Source: Actinomycetota bacterium (GTDB lineage: Bacteria > Actinomycetota > Humimicrobiia > Humimicrobiales > Humimicrobiaceae). Taken from it: a stretch of 11,734 nt of DNA. The notes below the pieces were generated by a model. That model had not been told where the DNA came from, ran no database searches, and was given only the letters and a program-made list of their open reading frames with translations. The DNA lies in the NCBI GenBank assembly GCA_028696435.1, contig JAQVHC010000038.1:1-11734 (forward strand). Direction: 5' to 3'. Below are positions 1-7,830 of the stretch, one piece after another; within the stretch, counting starts at the first letter, position 1, and each line of letters begins with the position of its first letter. The position numbers and the translations under genes were made by a program.

Positions 1-972
1 AATTGTTACACCATATTTTACTCTCATTATCTTTGTAATTTCTTTTGCTTCAATTCCTTCCGGAACTTCAATAGAAGTTACAGAAAATCCACGCTTATTT
101 TTATCTTTAACCAGGGGTTTGAGTCCGATTTTTTCTATTGCTCTCTGCACAGCAAGTGACAGTACCCTGTGCCTTTCAAAAACCTTCTCCAGACCTTCGT
201 CAAACATCATATCCAGTGCCTTATTCATTGCTACTATTATTGATATCCCCGGCGTCCATGGTGTCTGGGGAGGCGTTTTCTGCGCATAACTCCTTGCAGT
301 TCCGAGGTCGAAATAAAACCTTGGAAGATTTGCATTTTCATTTAGTTTCCAGGCTTTTTCACTGACACTTATAAATGCAACACCTGTTGGAGCACTCAGT
401 GCTTTCTGTGAACCACCAATTACAACATCGAGCCCCCAGTTATCAGTCTCGAGGTTTGATGCACCCAGACCACTTATAGCATCTACTATTAATATAGCCG
501 GATATTTTTTTACAATATTACCTATTGTTTCAATGTCATTTAATGCACCCGTAGATGTCTCGCTGAACTGAAGCAATACTCCTTTAATATCAGGGTTATC
601 ATCCAGAGCATTTTTAATATCATCAGGATTTGCTGCGTCTCCCCATTCATAATCAAGAGCAATGACATTTAATCCATATCTTGTGCAGATTTTTTTAAAT
701 CTCTCACCAAAGTTTCCAATACTTGCCACAAGTACCTTATCTCCAGTAGAAAAGAAATTAACAACACTTGCTTCCATTGCACCTGTTCCTGATGATGTTA
801 ATATAAATAAATCATTCTGTGTCTTGAATAATTTTTTTAATTTTTCGGTCACTTCAATAAATATTTTTGAAAATTCCGGAGACCTGTGATGCATAAGTGG
901 CCTTGCATGCTCAAGCAGTACTTCTTCGGAAATTGCCGTAGGACCCGGTGTCATTATGTATTTTTTTATCAT
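1..972 (-). CDS. Class V PLP-dependent aminotransferase (alanine-glyoxylate / serine-pyruvate type), C-terminus cut by window edge
   Basis: The reading frame is open from an ATG at 972 to base 1, giving 324 codons. The family is usually about 380 residues, so roughly 60 are missing. It opens with TPGPT (residues 8-12), the usual start of this family. SGTGAMEA (61-68) matches the cofactor phosphate-binding loop. D164 in VDAISGLG is the expected PLP pyridine-nitrogen ligand, and K190 in GGSQKALSAPTG is the expected Schiff-base lysine. The family moves amino groups between alanine, serine or aspartate and glyoxylate or pyruvate, and some members act in serine synthesis; the substrate cannot be read from sequence. 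An internal ATG (residue 7) is possible, but the ATG at 972 has a purine-rich AAAGGG site upstream. It lies 142 bases downstream of ilvN with its own candidate promoter, so co-transcription is uncertain. Confidence 0.9.
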   Translation of the reverse strand, partial: MIKKYIMTPGPTAISEEVLLEHARPLMHHRSPEFSKIFIEVTEKLKKLFKTQNDLFILTSSGTGAMEASVVNFFSTGDKVLVASIGNFGERFKKICTRYGLNVIALDYEWGDAANPDDIKNALDDNPDIKGVLLQFSETSTGALNDIETIGNIVKKYPAILIVDAISGLGASNLETDNWGLDVVIGGSQKALSAPTGVAFISVSEKAWKLNENANLPRFYFDLGTARSYAQKTPPQTPWTPGISIIVAMNKALDMMFDEGLEKVFERHRVLSLAVQRAIEKIGLKPLVKDKNKRGFSVTSIEVPEGIEAKEITKIMRVKYGVTI

Positions 973-1017
973 CCTGGTTTTCCCTTTCTTCTTCCTTTTC
1001 TTTTTTTAATAATTTTT

Positions 1018-1044
1018 ATTATAAATGTATTACAACTGCTTCAA
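1018..1044 (-). promoter_or_regulatory. Candidate promoter for the class V aminotransferase gene
   Basis: On the minus strand TTGAAG (1039-1044) is followed after 15 bases by a perfect TATAAT (1018-1023), about 46 bases before the start codon. The spacer is shorter than the preferred 17. The -35 falls inside a repeated AACTGCTTCAA element, read as TTGAAGCAGTT on this strand. Confidence 0.4.
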
Positions 1045-1098
1045 TTTAATATATTATACTATTTAATAACTGCTTCAAATAACTGCTTCAATTTAATA
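1034..1098. repeat. Three direct copies of AACTGCTTCAA between ilvN and the aminotransferase gene
   Basis: AACTGCTTCAATTTAATA occurs identically at 1034-1051 and 1081-1098. The core AACTGCTTCAA occurs again at 1068-1078. Start-to-start spacing is 34 and 13 bases. All copies are between the ilvN stop codon and the promoter of the next gene. They could be binding sites for a regulator or a small tandem duplication. Confidence 0.7.
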
Positions 1099-1114
1099 CT
1101 TTTCGCTTTAACAG

Positions 1115-1597
1115 CTAGTACTTGCTGCCCCTGGTACAAGCAATCTTACCGGTTCTTACAAGTTCGAGTATTCCAAATGGTCTTAAAAGATCCTGAAGAG
1201 CTTTTACTTTCTGACTGCTCCCGGTAATTTCAATAATCAGCGTTTTTTTCGCAACGTCAACTATATTAGCACGAAAAACATTTACTATTTCAACTATTTC
1301 CCCTCTTGTTTTTGAATCAGCATTCACTTTTATGAGCACAAGCTCTCTTTCCACAATATTCGAAGGTTCCAGCTTCTGGATTTTTATTACATTTATCAGC
1401 TTATAGAGCTGCTTTATAATCTGCTCAACGCTGCGCTCATCCGCATCAACCACAAGCGTGATTCTGGATATCCTTTCATCATCGGTAGGACCCACTGCAA
1501 GACTTTCAATATTATAGCCCCTTCTACTGAAAAGCCCTGATATTTTTGCAAGCACTCCTGCTTTATTTTCAACTAAAACCGATATAATATGATTCAT
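1115..1597 (-). CDS. ilvN: Acetolactate synthase small (regulatory) subunit
   Basis: This is the regulatory subunit of acetohydroxyacid synthase, which activates the catalytic subunit and mediates feedback inhibition by valine. The 160 residues match the usual length. An N-terminal ACT domain covers about residues 3-76, with the valine-site region ENKAGVLAKISGLFSRRGYN (10-29) and ESLAVGPT. A second, ACT-like C-terminal domain runs from about residue 83, with ELVLIKV and the FGILELVRTGKIA ending typical of the family. The ATG at 1597 has an AGGTGA site about five bases upstream. It follows ilvB by 41 bases on the same strand, as expected for partner subunits in one mRNA. In the cell it would act in the cytoplasm bound to IlvB. 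Confidence 0.96.
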   Translation of the reverse strand: MNHIISVLVENKAGVLAKISGLFSRRGYNIESLAVGPTDDERISRITLVVDADERSVEQIIKQLYKLINVIKIQKLEPSNIVERELVLIKVNADSKTRGEIVEIVNVFRANIVDVAKKTLIIEITGSSQKVKALQDLLRPFGILELVRTGKIACTRGSKY

Positions 1598-1638
1598 GAT
1601 ATCACCTGTTACTCTAAATTTTTTAAATGCTAAACTCT

Positions 1639-3333
1639 TTAAACGCTCTCCAGCATGTTGCTTATTGAAGCGCCCGGCGCTACCATTGGATATACATTCT
1701 CTTCACAATCAACATGAAAATCTACCAGCACAACATTATCAATACTGAGAGCCTTTTTTATTGCATCCTCTACTTCTTCTTTTTTTGTCACTCTCAGGCC
1801 TACACCACCATAAGCCTCAATTAGCTTTACAAAATCGACAGACTCTTTTATGCAGGTGTTAGAATATCTTTTGTTCCAGAAAAATTCCTGCCATTGTCTT
1901 ACCATACCAAGATATCCATTATTTAAAAGCATAACTTTTATATTTATTTTATTCGAAACTGCAGTTGCAAACTCCTGTGAAACCATCTGTATGCTTCCAT
2001 CTCCTGCTATATCTATTACCGTTTTATCCGGCCTTCCAACCTTTGCACCTATTGACGCAGGTAGTCCGAATCCCATGGTTCCCAGACCACCCGAAGAAAT
2101 AAGTGTTCTTGGTTTTGTATATTTATAGAACTGCGCTGCCCACATCTGGTTCTGGCCAACTTCAGTACAGATTATGGCATCCCCTCCGGTAAGCTCATAG
2201 ATTTTTTCTACCACATAGGCAGGCTTTATTTTATTTGATTTCCTATCATAGGTTAAAGGAAAATCCTCTTTTAATTTTTTTACTCTTGCAAGCCATTCTT
2301 CTCTATCCTGTGTTTCTTTCTTTTCGATGCATTTATCATATTCTTCTTTTAAATCTGTAAGAATAGTTTTTGCATCTCCTACAATAGGAATGAGCACTTT
2401 GATATTCTTTCCAATTTCTGCAGGGTCAATATCTATATGAATTACTTCTGCTCCAGGTGCAAATTCGGATAGCTTGCCTGTAATTCTGTCATCAAATCTA
2501 ACACCTACAGCAATAATCAGGTCGCATTCAGTAAAAGCAAGATTTGCATACTTTGTGCCATGCATTCCAGCCATCCCGAGGGATAAAGGGTCAGTTTCAG
2601 GAAAAGAGCCTTTTCCCATAAGCGAAGTTATTACAGGAATTCTGGCAGTCCTTGCAAATTCCTGTAAGATTTCACTTGCACCTGAGATAATTACTCCTCC
2701 TCCTGAAAAAATAACAGGTTTTTTACTCCTGGCTATCTTTTTTGCAGCATCCTTAATCTGTTTGAGATGGCCTTTAACTGTAGGTTTATATCCGGTAAGA
2801 TTTATATCTACCTTGATATTCTCATCAATAAGTTCTGTTTGTATGTCAACCGGTATATCAATCAGAACAGGGCCGGGTCTACCGGTAGATGCTATAAGGA
2901 AAGCCTGTTTTATTGCAACAGGAAGTTCTTTAATATCTTTTACAAGATAAGTATGTTTAGTTACCGGAGTAACTATGCCAGTTATGTCAGCTTCCTGGAA
3001 TGCATCTGTACCTATCTGTGACCTTTCTACCTGTCCGGTTATAGCTACAATTGGTATTGAATCCATATTAGCATTGGCAATACCTGTAACAAGATTGGTT
3101 GCACCCGGACCGGAAGTGGCAATGCATACCCCCGTTTTACCTGTTGCTCTTGCGTAACCATCAGCAGCATGTGCGGCACATTGCTCATGTCTTACCAGTA
3201 TGTGTCTTATATCGCTATCAAATAATGCATCATACAGGGGTATGACTTTCCCACCGGGATAGCCAAATGCCACGTCTACTCCCTCTTCCTTTAAACATTT
3301 TATTATCATCTGTGCACCGGTTATTTTACTCAT
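1639..3333 (-). CDS. ilvB: Acetolactate synthase large (catalytic) subunit
   Basis: This is the thiamine-diphosphate enzyme that condenses two pyruvates to acetolactate, or pyruvate with 2-ketobutyrate, the first committed step to valine, leucine and isoleucine. The 564 residues are full length. The N-terminal PYR domain (about 5-170) carries the activating glutamate E50 in RHEQCAAHAADGYAR. The central FAD-type domain (about 190-325) includes GVRFDDRITG. The C-terminal PP domain has the ThDP/Mg motif GDGS (444-447) ending in NN (471-472). It continues into LGMVRQWQ, where W481 matches the tryptophan that favours 2-ketobutyrate in true biosynthetic synthases and so argues against a catabolic AlsS. 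The ATG at 3333 has AGGAAGTGAG upstream. ilvN follows directly. A separate promoter lies just upstream. Confidence 0.97.
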   Translation of the reverse strand: MSKITGAQMIIKCLKEEGVDVAFGYPGGKVIPLYDALFDSDIRHILVRHEQCAAHAADGYARATGKTGVCIATSGPGATNLVTGIANANMDSIPIVAITGQVERSQIGTDAFQEADITGIVTPVTKHTYLVKDIKELPVAIKQAFLIASTGRPGPVLIDIPVDIQTELIDENIKVDINLTGYKPTVKGHLKQIKDAAKKIARSKKPVIFSGGGVIISGASEILQEFARTARIPVITSLMGKGSFPETDPLSLGMAGMHGTKYANLAFTECDLIIAVGVRFDDRITGKLSEFAPGAEVIHIDIDPAEIGKNIKVLIPIVGDAKTILTDLKEEYDKCIEKKETQDREEWLARVKKLKEDFPLTYDRKSNKIKPAYVVEKIYELTGGDAIICTEVGQNQMWAAQFYKYTKPRTLISSGGLGTMGFGLPASIGAKVGRPDKTVIDIAGDGSIQMVSQEFATAVSNKINIKVMLLNNGYLGMVRQWQEFFWNKRYSNTCIKESVDFVKLIEAYGGVGLRVTKKEEVEDAIKKALSIDNVVLVDFHVDCEENVYPMVAPGASISNMLESV

Positions 3334-3380
3334 AACAAACTCACTTCCTATACTTATTTCTTCCCTGTATTTGTAACAAC

Positions 3381-3407
3381 ATTATAACAAAATAAATAAT
3401 TTGACAA
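3381..3407 (-). promoter_or_regulatory. Candidate promoter for ilvBN
   Basis: On the minus strand TTGTCA (3402-3407) is followed by a 15-base spacer and an extended -10, TGTTATAAT, with TATAAT at 3381-3386. Transcription would begin near 3374, about 40 bases before the ilvB start. The TGn extension compensates for the short spacer. It implies that ilvBN can be transcribed apart from ilvD. Confidence 0.5.
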
Positions 3408-3479
3408 TTATATCATTTTTATTTTACTTTTTATATTTTTTTAAAAAATTTATATAACAATAATTTTATATTTTACAAT

Positions 3480-3510
3480 CATAAAACCGTAATAATCTTA
3501 CCAATTACGG
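3480..3510 (-). terminator. Possible intrinsic terminator or attenuator after ilvD
   Basis: On the minus strand a perfect 7-bp stem (CCGTAAT at 3487-3493 against ATTACGG at 3504-3510, as written on the plus strand) encloses a 10-base loop. It is followed in the ilvD direction by TTTTATGATTGT. The stem is short and the U-run is interrupted, so termination is probably partial. It lies between the ilvD stop and the ilvB promoter. Confidence 0.4.
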
Positions 3511-3568
3511 CAACATTTTCAGCCAGGCCACAGAACACAGGTTTTATAACCAGGTCAGCCCTTAAAAA

Positions 3569-5227
3569 CTATTCAAGTACTGCTCCTTCTGATGCCGAAG
3601 TTACCATTCTTGAATACCTTGCAAGATAACCTTCTTTTACCTTTGGCCCGGGAGGTTGCCAGCTTTTTAATCTCTTTTCTATCTCTCCGTCACTTAAAAG
3701 CAGGCTTATCTTATTTTCAGATATGTTTATTTCAATTAAATCGCCGTCTTCTATAATACATATTGGTCCACCGGCCATTGCTTCCGGTGACACATGTCCT
3801 ATAGAAGCACCTCTTGTTGCACCCGAAAACCTGCCATCCGTAATTAACGCAACATCCTTATCAAGGCCTATACCGGCAATTGCAGATGTAGGTGCAAGCA
3901 TTTCGCTCATGCCAGGCCCACCCTTCGGACCTTCATATCTTATTACTACCACATCTCCGGGACTTATCTTTCCATTCATTATGGCTTCCAGAGACTCCTC
4001 TTCACTGTTAAATACTCTTGCTTTCCCTTTATAGTGATACATTGAAGGGTCCACAGCAGATCTTTTAACAACACAACCGTCGGGGGCAAGATTTCCCCAC
4101 AGAATAGCAAGCCCACCATCCTTAAGATAAGGACTGCTAACCTTTCTTATAACTTCTTTATTTAAAATTTCCGCACCTGCTATGTTCTCACCAATTGTTT
4201 TCCCGCTTACAGTTTTTGCTCCTCCATTTATAAGCCCATTTTTTAATAGCTCGTTCATTACTGCCTCCACTCCTCCGGCAAAATAAAGGTCTTCAAGATG
4301 ATGACTACCAGCAGGACTCAGTCTGCACAGGTTAGGAGTTTTGCCACTTATTTCATTTACAAGTTCCAGTGCAAAGTCTATCTCTGCTTCATGAGCAATT
4401 GCTTTTAAATGCAGGACTGTATTTGACGAACAGCCAAGTGCCATATCAACCGCAATAGCATTCCTGATTGCTTCCATAGTTATAATATCCCGGGGCTTTG
4501 TATTGCTCGCAACCAGCTCCATAATTTTCATCCCTGTTGTTTTTGCAAGCCTCAGTCTCTTTGAATAAAAAGCGGGTATTGTGCCATTTCCAGCCAGAGC
4601 AATTCCTATTGCTTCTGAAAGACAATTCATTGAATTAGCTGTAAACATACCGGAGCAACTCCCGCATGTAGGACAGGCCTCATCTTCTATTTTCTTTAAA
4701 TCCTCACCAGTGTATTCTCCTTTTTGATACTTACCAATAGCTTCATAACAGCTACTGTAATCGATACTCTGTCCATCAAATCTTCCGGCCATCATTGGCC
4801 CTCCGCTTATAACTATAGAAGGAATATTTAATCTAAGAGCAGCCATGATCATACCGGGAACAATTTTGTCACATGATGGTATCAGTACCAGACCATCAAA
4901 CGGGTGGGCTATTGCAACTGCTTCAATACTATCAGCTATTATTTCCCTCGTTGCAAGAGAATATTTCATCCCCATATGATTCATTGCCACACCATCACAG
5001 ACACCAATAGCAGGGAACTCCATGGGTGTACCACCAGCCATCCTTATTCCCGCCTTAACTGCCTCCGCGATCTTATCAAGATGCATATGCCCCGGTATTA
5101 ATTCGTTTCCCGAATTTACTACACCGATTATCGGTCTTTTTAATTCTTCATCAGTAAGACCGAGTGCTTTAAAAATAGACCTGTGAGGAAGCCTGCTGGC
5201 TCCCTTTTTCATGGTGTCACTTCTCAA
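3569..5227 (-). CDS. ilvD: Dihydroxy-acid dehydratase
   Basis: This enzyme dehydrates 2,3-dihydroxy-isovalerate and 2,3-dihydroxy-3-methylvalerate to the 2-keto acids that precede valine, leucine and isoleucine, using an Fe-S cluster and Mg. The 552 residues are full length. Family signature 1 is CDKIVPGMIMA, with C119, D120 and K121. ACPTCGSCSGMFTANSMNC (184-202) carries further cluster-region cysteines. Signature 2, ALITDGRFSGAT (460-471), holds the expected catalytic serine S468. The N-terminal segment reads NELIPGHMHL, with no cysteine, like the E. coli [4Fe-4S] enzyme. It lacks the NPCN cysteine of [2Fe-2S] forms, so an oxygen-labile cluster is inferred. The start is a TTG at 5227, preceded by AGGAGG four bases upstream. 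The resulting MRSD N-terminus is typical of the family, which favours it over the in-frame ATG five codons later. Confidence 0.97.
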   Translation of the reverse strand: MRSDTMKKGASRLPHRSIFKALGLTDEELKRPIIGVVNSGNELIPGHMHLDKIAEAVKAGIRMAGGTPMEFPAIGVCDGVAMNHMGMKYSLATREIIADSIEAVAIAHPFDGLVLIPSCDKIVPGMIMAALRLNIPSIVISGGPMMAGRFDGQSIDYSSCYEAIGKYQKGEYTGEDLKKIEDEACPTCGSCSGMFTANSMNCLSEAIGIALAGNGTIPAFYSKRLRLAKTTGMKIMELVASNTKPRDIITMEAIRNAIAVDMALGCSSNTVLHLKAIAHEAEIDFALELVNEISGKTPNLCRLSPAGSHHLEDLYFAGGVEAVMNELLKNGLINGGAKTVSGKTIGENIAGAEILNKEVIRKVSSPYLKDGGLAILWGNLAPDGCVVKRSAVDPSMYHYKGKARVFNSEEESLEAIMNGKISPGDVVVIRYEGPKGGPGMSEMLAPTSAIAGIGLDKDVALITDGRFSGATRGASIGHVSPEAMAGGPICIIEDGDLIEINISENKISLLLSDGEIEKRLKSWQPPGPKVKEGYLARYSRMVTSASEGAVLE

Positions 5228-5229
5228 TT

Positions 5230-5480
5230 TCCCTCCTTCTAAAATTCTATCTTTAAAATTCCCGTTTTTTCTTTTCCTTTGTTATTTCTTTATATATCTT
5301 TTTTCTTTTTATGTTTTTCTTCCTTTTTTCTCTTTTTCTATTTTTCTTTTCTTTTTACTTTTTATCTCTTCGTTTCTTTTCTTGTTATTTTCTCTTTCTA
5401 TATTTCTTCCTATTATTTCTTTTTGTTTCTTCTGTTTTCTTTATTTGTTTTATCTTTCTTAACTCTTTTTAAATTTTAAT
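5230..5480. other. Polypyrimidine/polypurine tract forming the ilvD 5' leader
   Basis: The plus strand is almost wholly T and C here. I counted 22 purines in the 180 bases 5281-5460 (88% pyrimidine), and 5314-5339 is a pure 26-base pyrimidine run. On the ilvD mRNA strand this is a purine-rich leader of A with scattered G, poor in stable stems, ending at the AGGAGG site of ilvD. I see no T-box, leader peptide or terminator in it. Long Phe/Leu/Ser-rich plus-strand frames across it are composition artefacts. Confidence 0.75.
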
Positions 5481-5595
5481 TCTTAAACTTTTTTTAAAAC
5501 ATTTTAATTATAAGATATACAGATAATAAGGGCTACTTATAATAGAATTCTCAGGACTTTTTATTTTAAGCTTGAAAAATATACTTATCCTGAAA

Positions 5596-5763
5596 TTAGA
5601 GTAGAATACCGACGCCGACGATACCGACCTGTAGTAGAAGACAGATACAGACTAAAATTAAAAGAATGTCCTTTAAAAGACTGGTACTATTTATAATACC
5701 AGCATAGCTATTTGAGGAACTGATTTTAACTTTGTTTAAAAATTTTTCTTCACTTATAGCCAT
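5596..5763 (-). CDS. Possible small single-pass membrane protein, 55 aa, unknown function
   Basis: I do not recognise this gene. An ATG at 5763 opens a 55-codon frame ending in TAA at 5596. Residues 1-31 are polar, with EEK and KVK clusters and a serine/asparagine-rich stretch (15-28). Residues 33-55 are an unbroken hydrophobic segment with two cysteines (39 and 41) and a glycine-patterned end (VGIVGVGILL), so it looks like a C-terminally anchored membrane peptide. It has the same orientation as its neighbours and lies 368 bases upstream of ilvD. Evidence against it: no clear Shine-Dalgarno precedes the ATG, and the region is AT-rich and otherwise non-coding. The organised polar-then-hydrophobic layout, in a patch of higher GC than its surroundings, is the main argument for a real or recently decayed gene. 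Confidence 0.35.
   Translation of the reverse strand: MAISEEKFLNKVKISSSNSYAGIINSTSLLKDILLILVCICLLLQVGIVGVGILL
5681..5702. other. Imperfect inverted repeat inside the small ORF
   Basis: CTGGTA (5681-5686) pairs with TACCAG (5697-5702). The stem continues past one mismatch through TA/TA to a four-base loop. No T-run follows on the plus strand, and on the minus strand it falls within the small ORF, so it is not a convincing terminator. Confidence 0.35.
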
Positions 5764-5829
5764 AATAATTATATAAATATAACGGAAAATTTAATTTAAA
5801 AAATATTAACATAAATAAATAACTAAAAC

Positions 5830-5870
5830 AATTAAAAAAATAAAATATAAAAATAATTTTTATTATTTTT
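5830..5870 (-). terminator. Weak all-A/T terminator candidate for the bsh operon
   Basis: AAAAATAAT (5849-5857) and ATTATTTTT (5862-5870) form a perfect 9-bp A/T stem with a 4-base loop. On the minus strand it is followed by a T-rich stretch (the complement of 5830-5848). It lies about 60 bases past the bshA stop. With no G/C pairs it would be weak, and it could arise by chance in such AT-rich sequence. Confidence 0.25.
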
Positions 5871-5931
5871 TTCTTATAGATTTTTAATTTTCGTTTATAT
5901 TTTCATATTTCTTTTCGTACATCTTTAATTT

Positions 5932-7053
5932 TCAGGTATTTAAAATCCTTTCGTAATAATCCAGATATTGCGGAACTATTATCCTGCTATCAAAAAGCTT
6001 CGCTCTTTTTCTTGCCTCGAACCCCATTTCCATTCTGACTTTTTTATTCTTCAGTATCCTTATTGCTGCTTTACTCATCGAATCAACATCATCAGGATCA
6101 AAAGTGTAACCCGACTTTCCCTCTTCTATGACTTCTTTAAGCCCCCCGATATTTGTACCTATAACAGGAACTTCACAGCTTAAAGCCTCAAGTGCAGACA
6201 ACCCAAACCCTTCACTTTCAGATGGAAGCATGTATAAATCACTGATACTGAGAATCGATATTATATCCTGCTGAATGCCAGCGAAAAATACTTTATCTTC
6301 AAGGTTTAGTTCCTTTACCATACTTCTTATCCTGCATAATTCAGGCCCATCCCCCACAAGGAGTAACTTACTTTTTACTTCCTCTGAAACCCTGCAGAAT
6401 ACCTTTACTATGTTATCTATCTTTTTTACCGGTCTGAAATTCGAGATATGCGTGATTACCATATCATCTTCATCTATGGGGCCAATAATTTTTTTGCTGA
6501 TATTTACTTTCTTATATTTACTGGTATCCACAAAATTGTAGATTACTTCCATTTCTTTACTTACTTCAAAAACTTTCGATGTAGTTTCTTTTAAATAATT
6601 AGAAACACATGTAACTCCATCACTTTCTTCTATGCTGAATTTCGTGATTTTATAAAAAGATTGATGGTTACCAACAAGTGTTATATCGGTGCCATGAAGA
6701 GTAGTTATAACTTTTATTCTGCCATTCCCCAGTATTTTTTTTGCCAGATATGCTGAAGCAGCATGTGGAATAGCATAATGAACATGAAGAAGGTCAAGAT
6801 TTTCATTCTCCACCACTTCTGCCATCTTTACACTTAGCGACAGGCTGTATGGCGGATATTTAAAAAGAGGATAATCCATAATTTCAACCTGATGGAAAAA
6901 AATATTTTCGTAAAATCCATTCAGCTTGAATGGAAAATCGTAACTTATAAAATGAATTTCATGGCCTCTTTTTGCCAGCTCCATACCAAGTTCTGTCGCA
7001 ATGGCACCACTTCCACCGTATGTGGGATAACATGTTATTCCAATCTTCATCAT
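5932..7053 (-). CDS. bshA: N-acetyl-alpha-D-glucosaminyl L-malate synthase (bacillithiol step 1)
   Basis: This GT4-family, GT-B fold glycosyltransferase transfers GlcNAc from UDP-GlcNAc to L-malate, the first step of bacillithiol synthesis in the cytoplasm. The 373 residues match the family. The N-terminus MMKIGITCYPTYGGSGAIAT carries the glycine-rich loop (13-16). HVHYAIPHA (90-98) and TTLHGTDIT (117-125) are strongly BshA-like, as is HISNFRPVKK (202-211). The nucleotide-sugar E-x7-E motif is E281 to E289 in SEGFGLSALEAL. These features separate it from generic GT4 enzymes, and the adjacent bshB1 and bshC confirm the assignment. The ATG at 7053 is followed directly by a second ATG; AGAAGGA eight bases upstream supports initiation here. 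It is the last gene of the operon, 37 bases after bshB1. Confidence 0.96.
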   Translation of the reverse strand: MMKIGITCYPTYGGSGAIATELGMELAKRGHEIHFISYDFPFKLNGFYENIFFHQVEIMDYPLFKYPPYSLSLSVKMAEVVENENLDLLHVHYAIPHAASAYLAKKILGNGRIKVITTLHGTDITLVGNHQSFYKITKFSIEESDGVTCVSNYLKETTSKVFEVSKEMEVIYNFVDTSKYKKVNISKKIIGPIDEDDMVITHISNFRPVKKIDNIVKVFCRVSEEVKSKLLLVGDGPELCRIRSMVKELNLEDKVFFAGIQQDIISILSISDLYMLPSESEGFGLSALEALSCEVPVIGTNIGGLKEVIEEGKSGYTFDPDDVDSMSKAAIRILKNKKVRMEMGFEARKRAKLFDSRIIVPQYLDYYERILNT

Positions 7054-7090
7054 GCTAAATATCCTTCTATTATCAATCCACTGGTTTTTA

Positions 7091-7822
7091 TTATTTAAGA
7101 TATTTAAAAAATTCCAGAGGGTCTTCTATCTTAATATCAGATTCTATATAGTATGGTTCTCCATATTCAGCTCTTATCTTTAATCCAAAACACTGATGTC
7201 TACTATTAATTATATCAAAGAAATACTTTGATGCTATGTATGTAGTTTCCTCTTTTTTAAAACTACTGTAAAACTGTGAACTGTAACTGGAGACTGCTTT
7301 AATTTTTCTTTTATAATATTTACTTATATCAACAATAAAACAGGGCTTAAATTCATAATGAAGCATGTAACTTATTACTATGTACGGCCTGTAAGCATCA
7401 AGATCGGTTTTAAATTTTTTAAGGCCAGAAATAAATATTGAATCTTTAAGCAGTTTGTATGAGTTTTCATGATCAGGGTGTCTGTCTCTCCAGAAAGGTA
7501 TTAGAACCATGTCTGGCCTGTATTTTCTTAAAACATTTACTACCTTAATTCTGCTATCAGAATCATTTCTTATACCGGCATCTTCAAGTTTCAGATTTTC
7601 CCTGATATCCAGCCCGAGTACTTTTGATGCTTTTTTTGTCTCCTTTTCTCTGATTTCAGGATTACCATTTGTAGAAAGTTCAGCAAGGGTAAGATCCACA
7701 ATCCCTGTTCTGTACCCTTTATCCTTTAATTTTAAAAGCAGTCCACCACAGCCCATTTCTGCGTCATCAGGATGAGGGCTAAAGGCAATAACATCTATTT
7801 TATTTTCTTTTTTTGTAATCAT
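7091..7822 (-). CDS. bshB1: Bacillithiol biosynthesis deacetylase BshB1 (PIG-L/LmbE family)
   Basis: This zinc hydrolase removes the acetyl group from GlcNAc-malate to give GlcN-malate, step 2 of bacillithiol synthesis. The 243 residues fit BshB1. The family motif SPHPDDAEMGCGG (15-27) supplies zinc ligands H17 and D20 and the probable general base D19. WRDRHPDHENS (111-121) supplies the third ligand, H118. The C-terminal region includes SYMLHYEFKPCFIVDIS and a KIKAVSSYSSQF segment typical of BshB1, which here separates it from generic LmbE proteins and from MshB. It starts 8 bases after bshC and has no good Shine-Dalgarno, which suggests translational coupling to bshC. The PIG-L fold alone would be ambiguous; the neighbours bshA and bshC settle it. 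Confidence 0.95.
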   Translation of the reverse strand: MITKKENKIDVIAFSPHPDDAEMGCGGLLLKLKDKGYRTGIVDLTLAELSTNGNPEIREKETKKASKVLGLDIRENLKLEDAGIRNDSDSRIKVVNVLRKYRPDMVLIPFWRDRHPDHENSYKLLKDSIFISGLKKFKTDLDAYRPYIVISYMLHYEFKPCFIVDISKYYKRKIKAVSSYSSQFYSSFKKEETTYIASKYFFDIINSRHQCFGLKIRAEYGEPYYIESDIKIEDPLEFFKYLK

Positions 7823-7830
7823 TTTATAAA

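Noticed and set aside
3450..3482. Ten-codon minus-strand frame MIVKYKIIVI before ilvB, six of nine residues after Met Ile or Val, as in an attenuation leader peptide
   Set aside because: AT-rich DNA gives Ile/Lys/Tyr codons by chance, there is no ribosome site, no GC-rich terminator follows it, and the best ilvB promoter lies downstream of it.
1850..4034. Several plus-strand ORFs of 60-158 codons opposite ilvB and ilvD
   Set aside because: They are antisense shadows of well-supported genes and show no recognisable domain or ribosome site.
5211..5479. Two plus-strand ORFs rich in Phe, Leu and Ser that resemble membrane proteins
   Set aside because: They are translations of the polypyrimidine tract and have no ribosome site.
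5512..5696. Plus-strand open frame with an arginine-rich stretch (YRRRRYRP)
   Set aside because: It has no ATG, GTG or TTG start and no ribosome site. The arginines are the antisense of the GTC/GGT codons of the minus-strand small ORF, which explains it better.
5228..5763. T-box riboswitch or branched-chain leader upstream of ilvD
   Set aside because: No T-box core sequence (TGG-ACC-GCG type), no specifier-stem architecture and no terminator were found on the minus strand.
5915..5940. CodY-like half site (AATTTTCAGG) near the bshA stop
   Set aside because: Only half of the palindrome is present and it is at the 3' end of a gene, not in a promoter.
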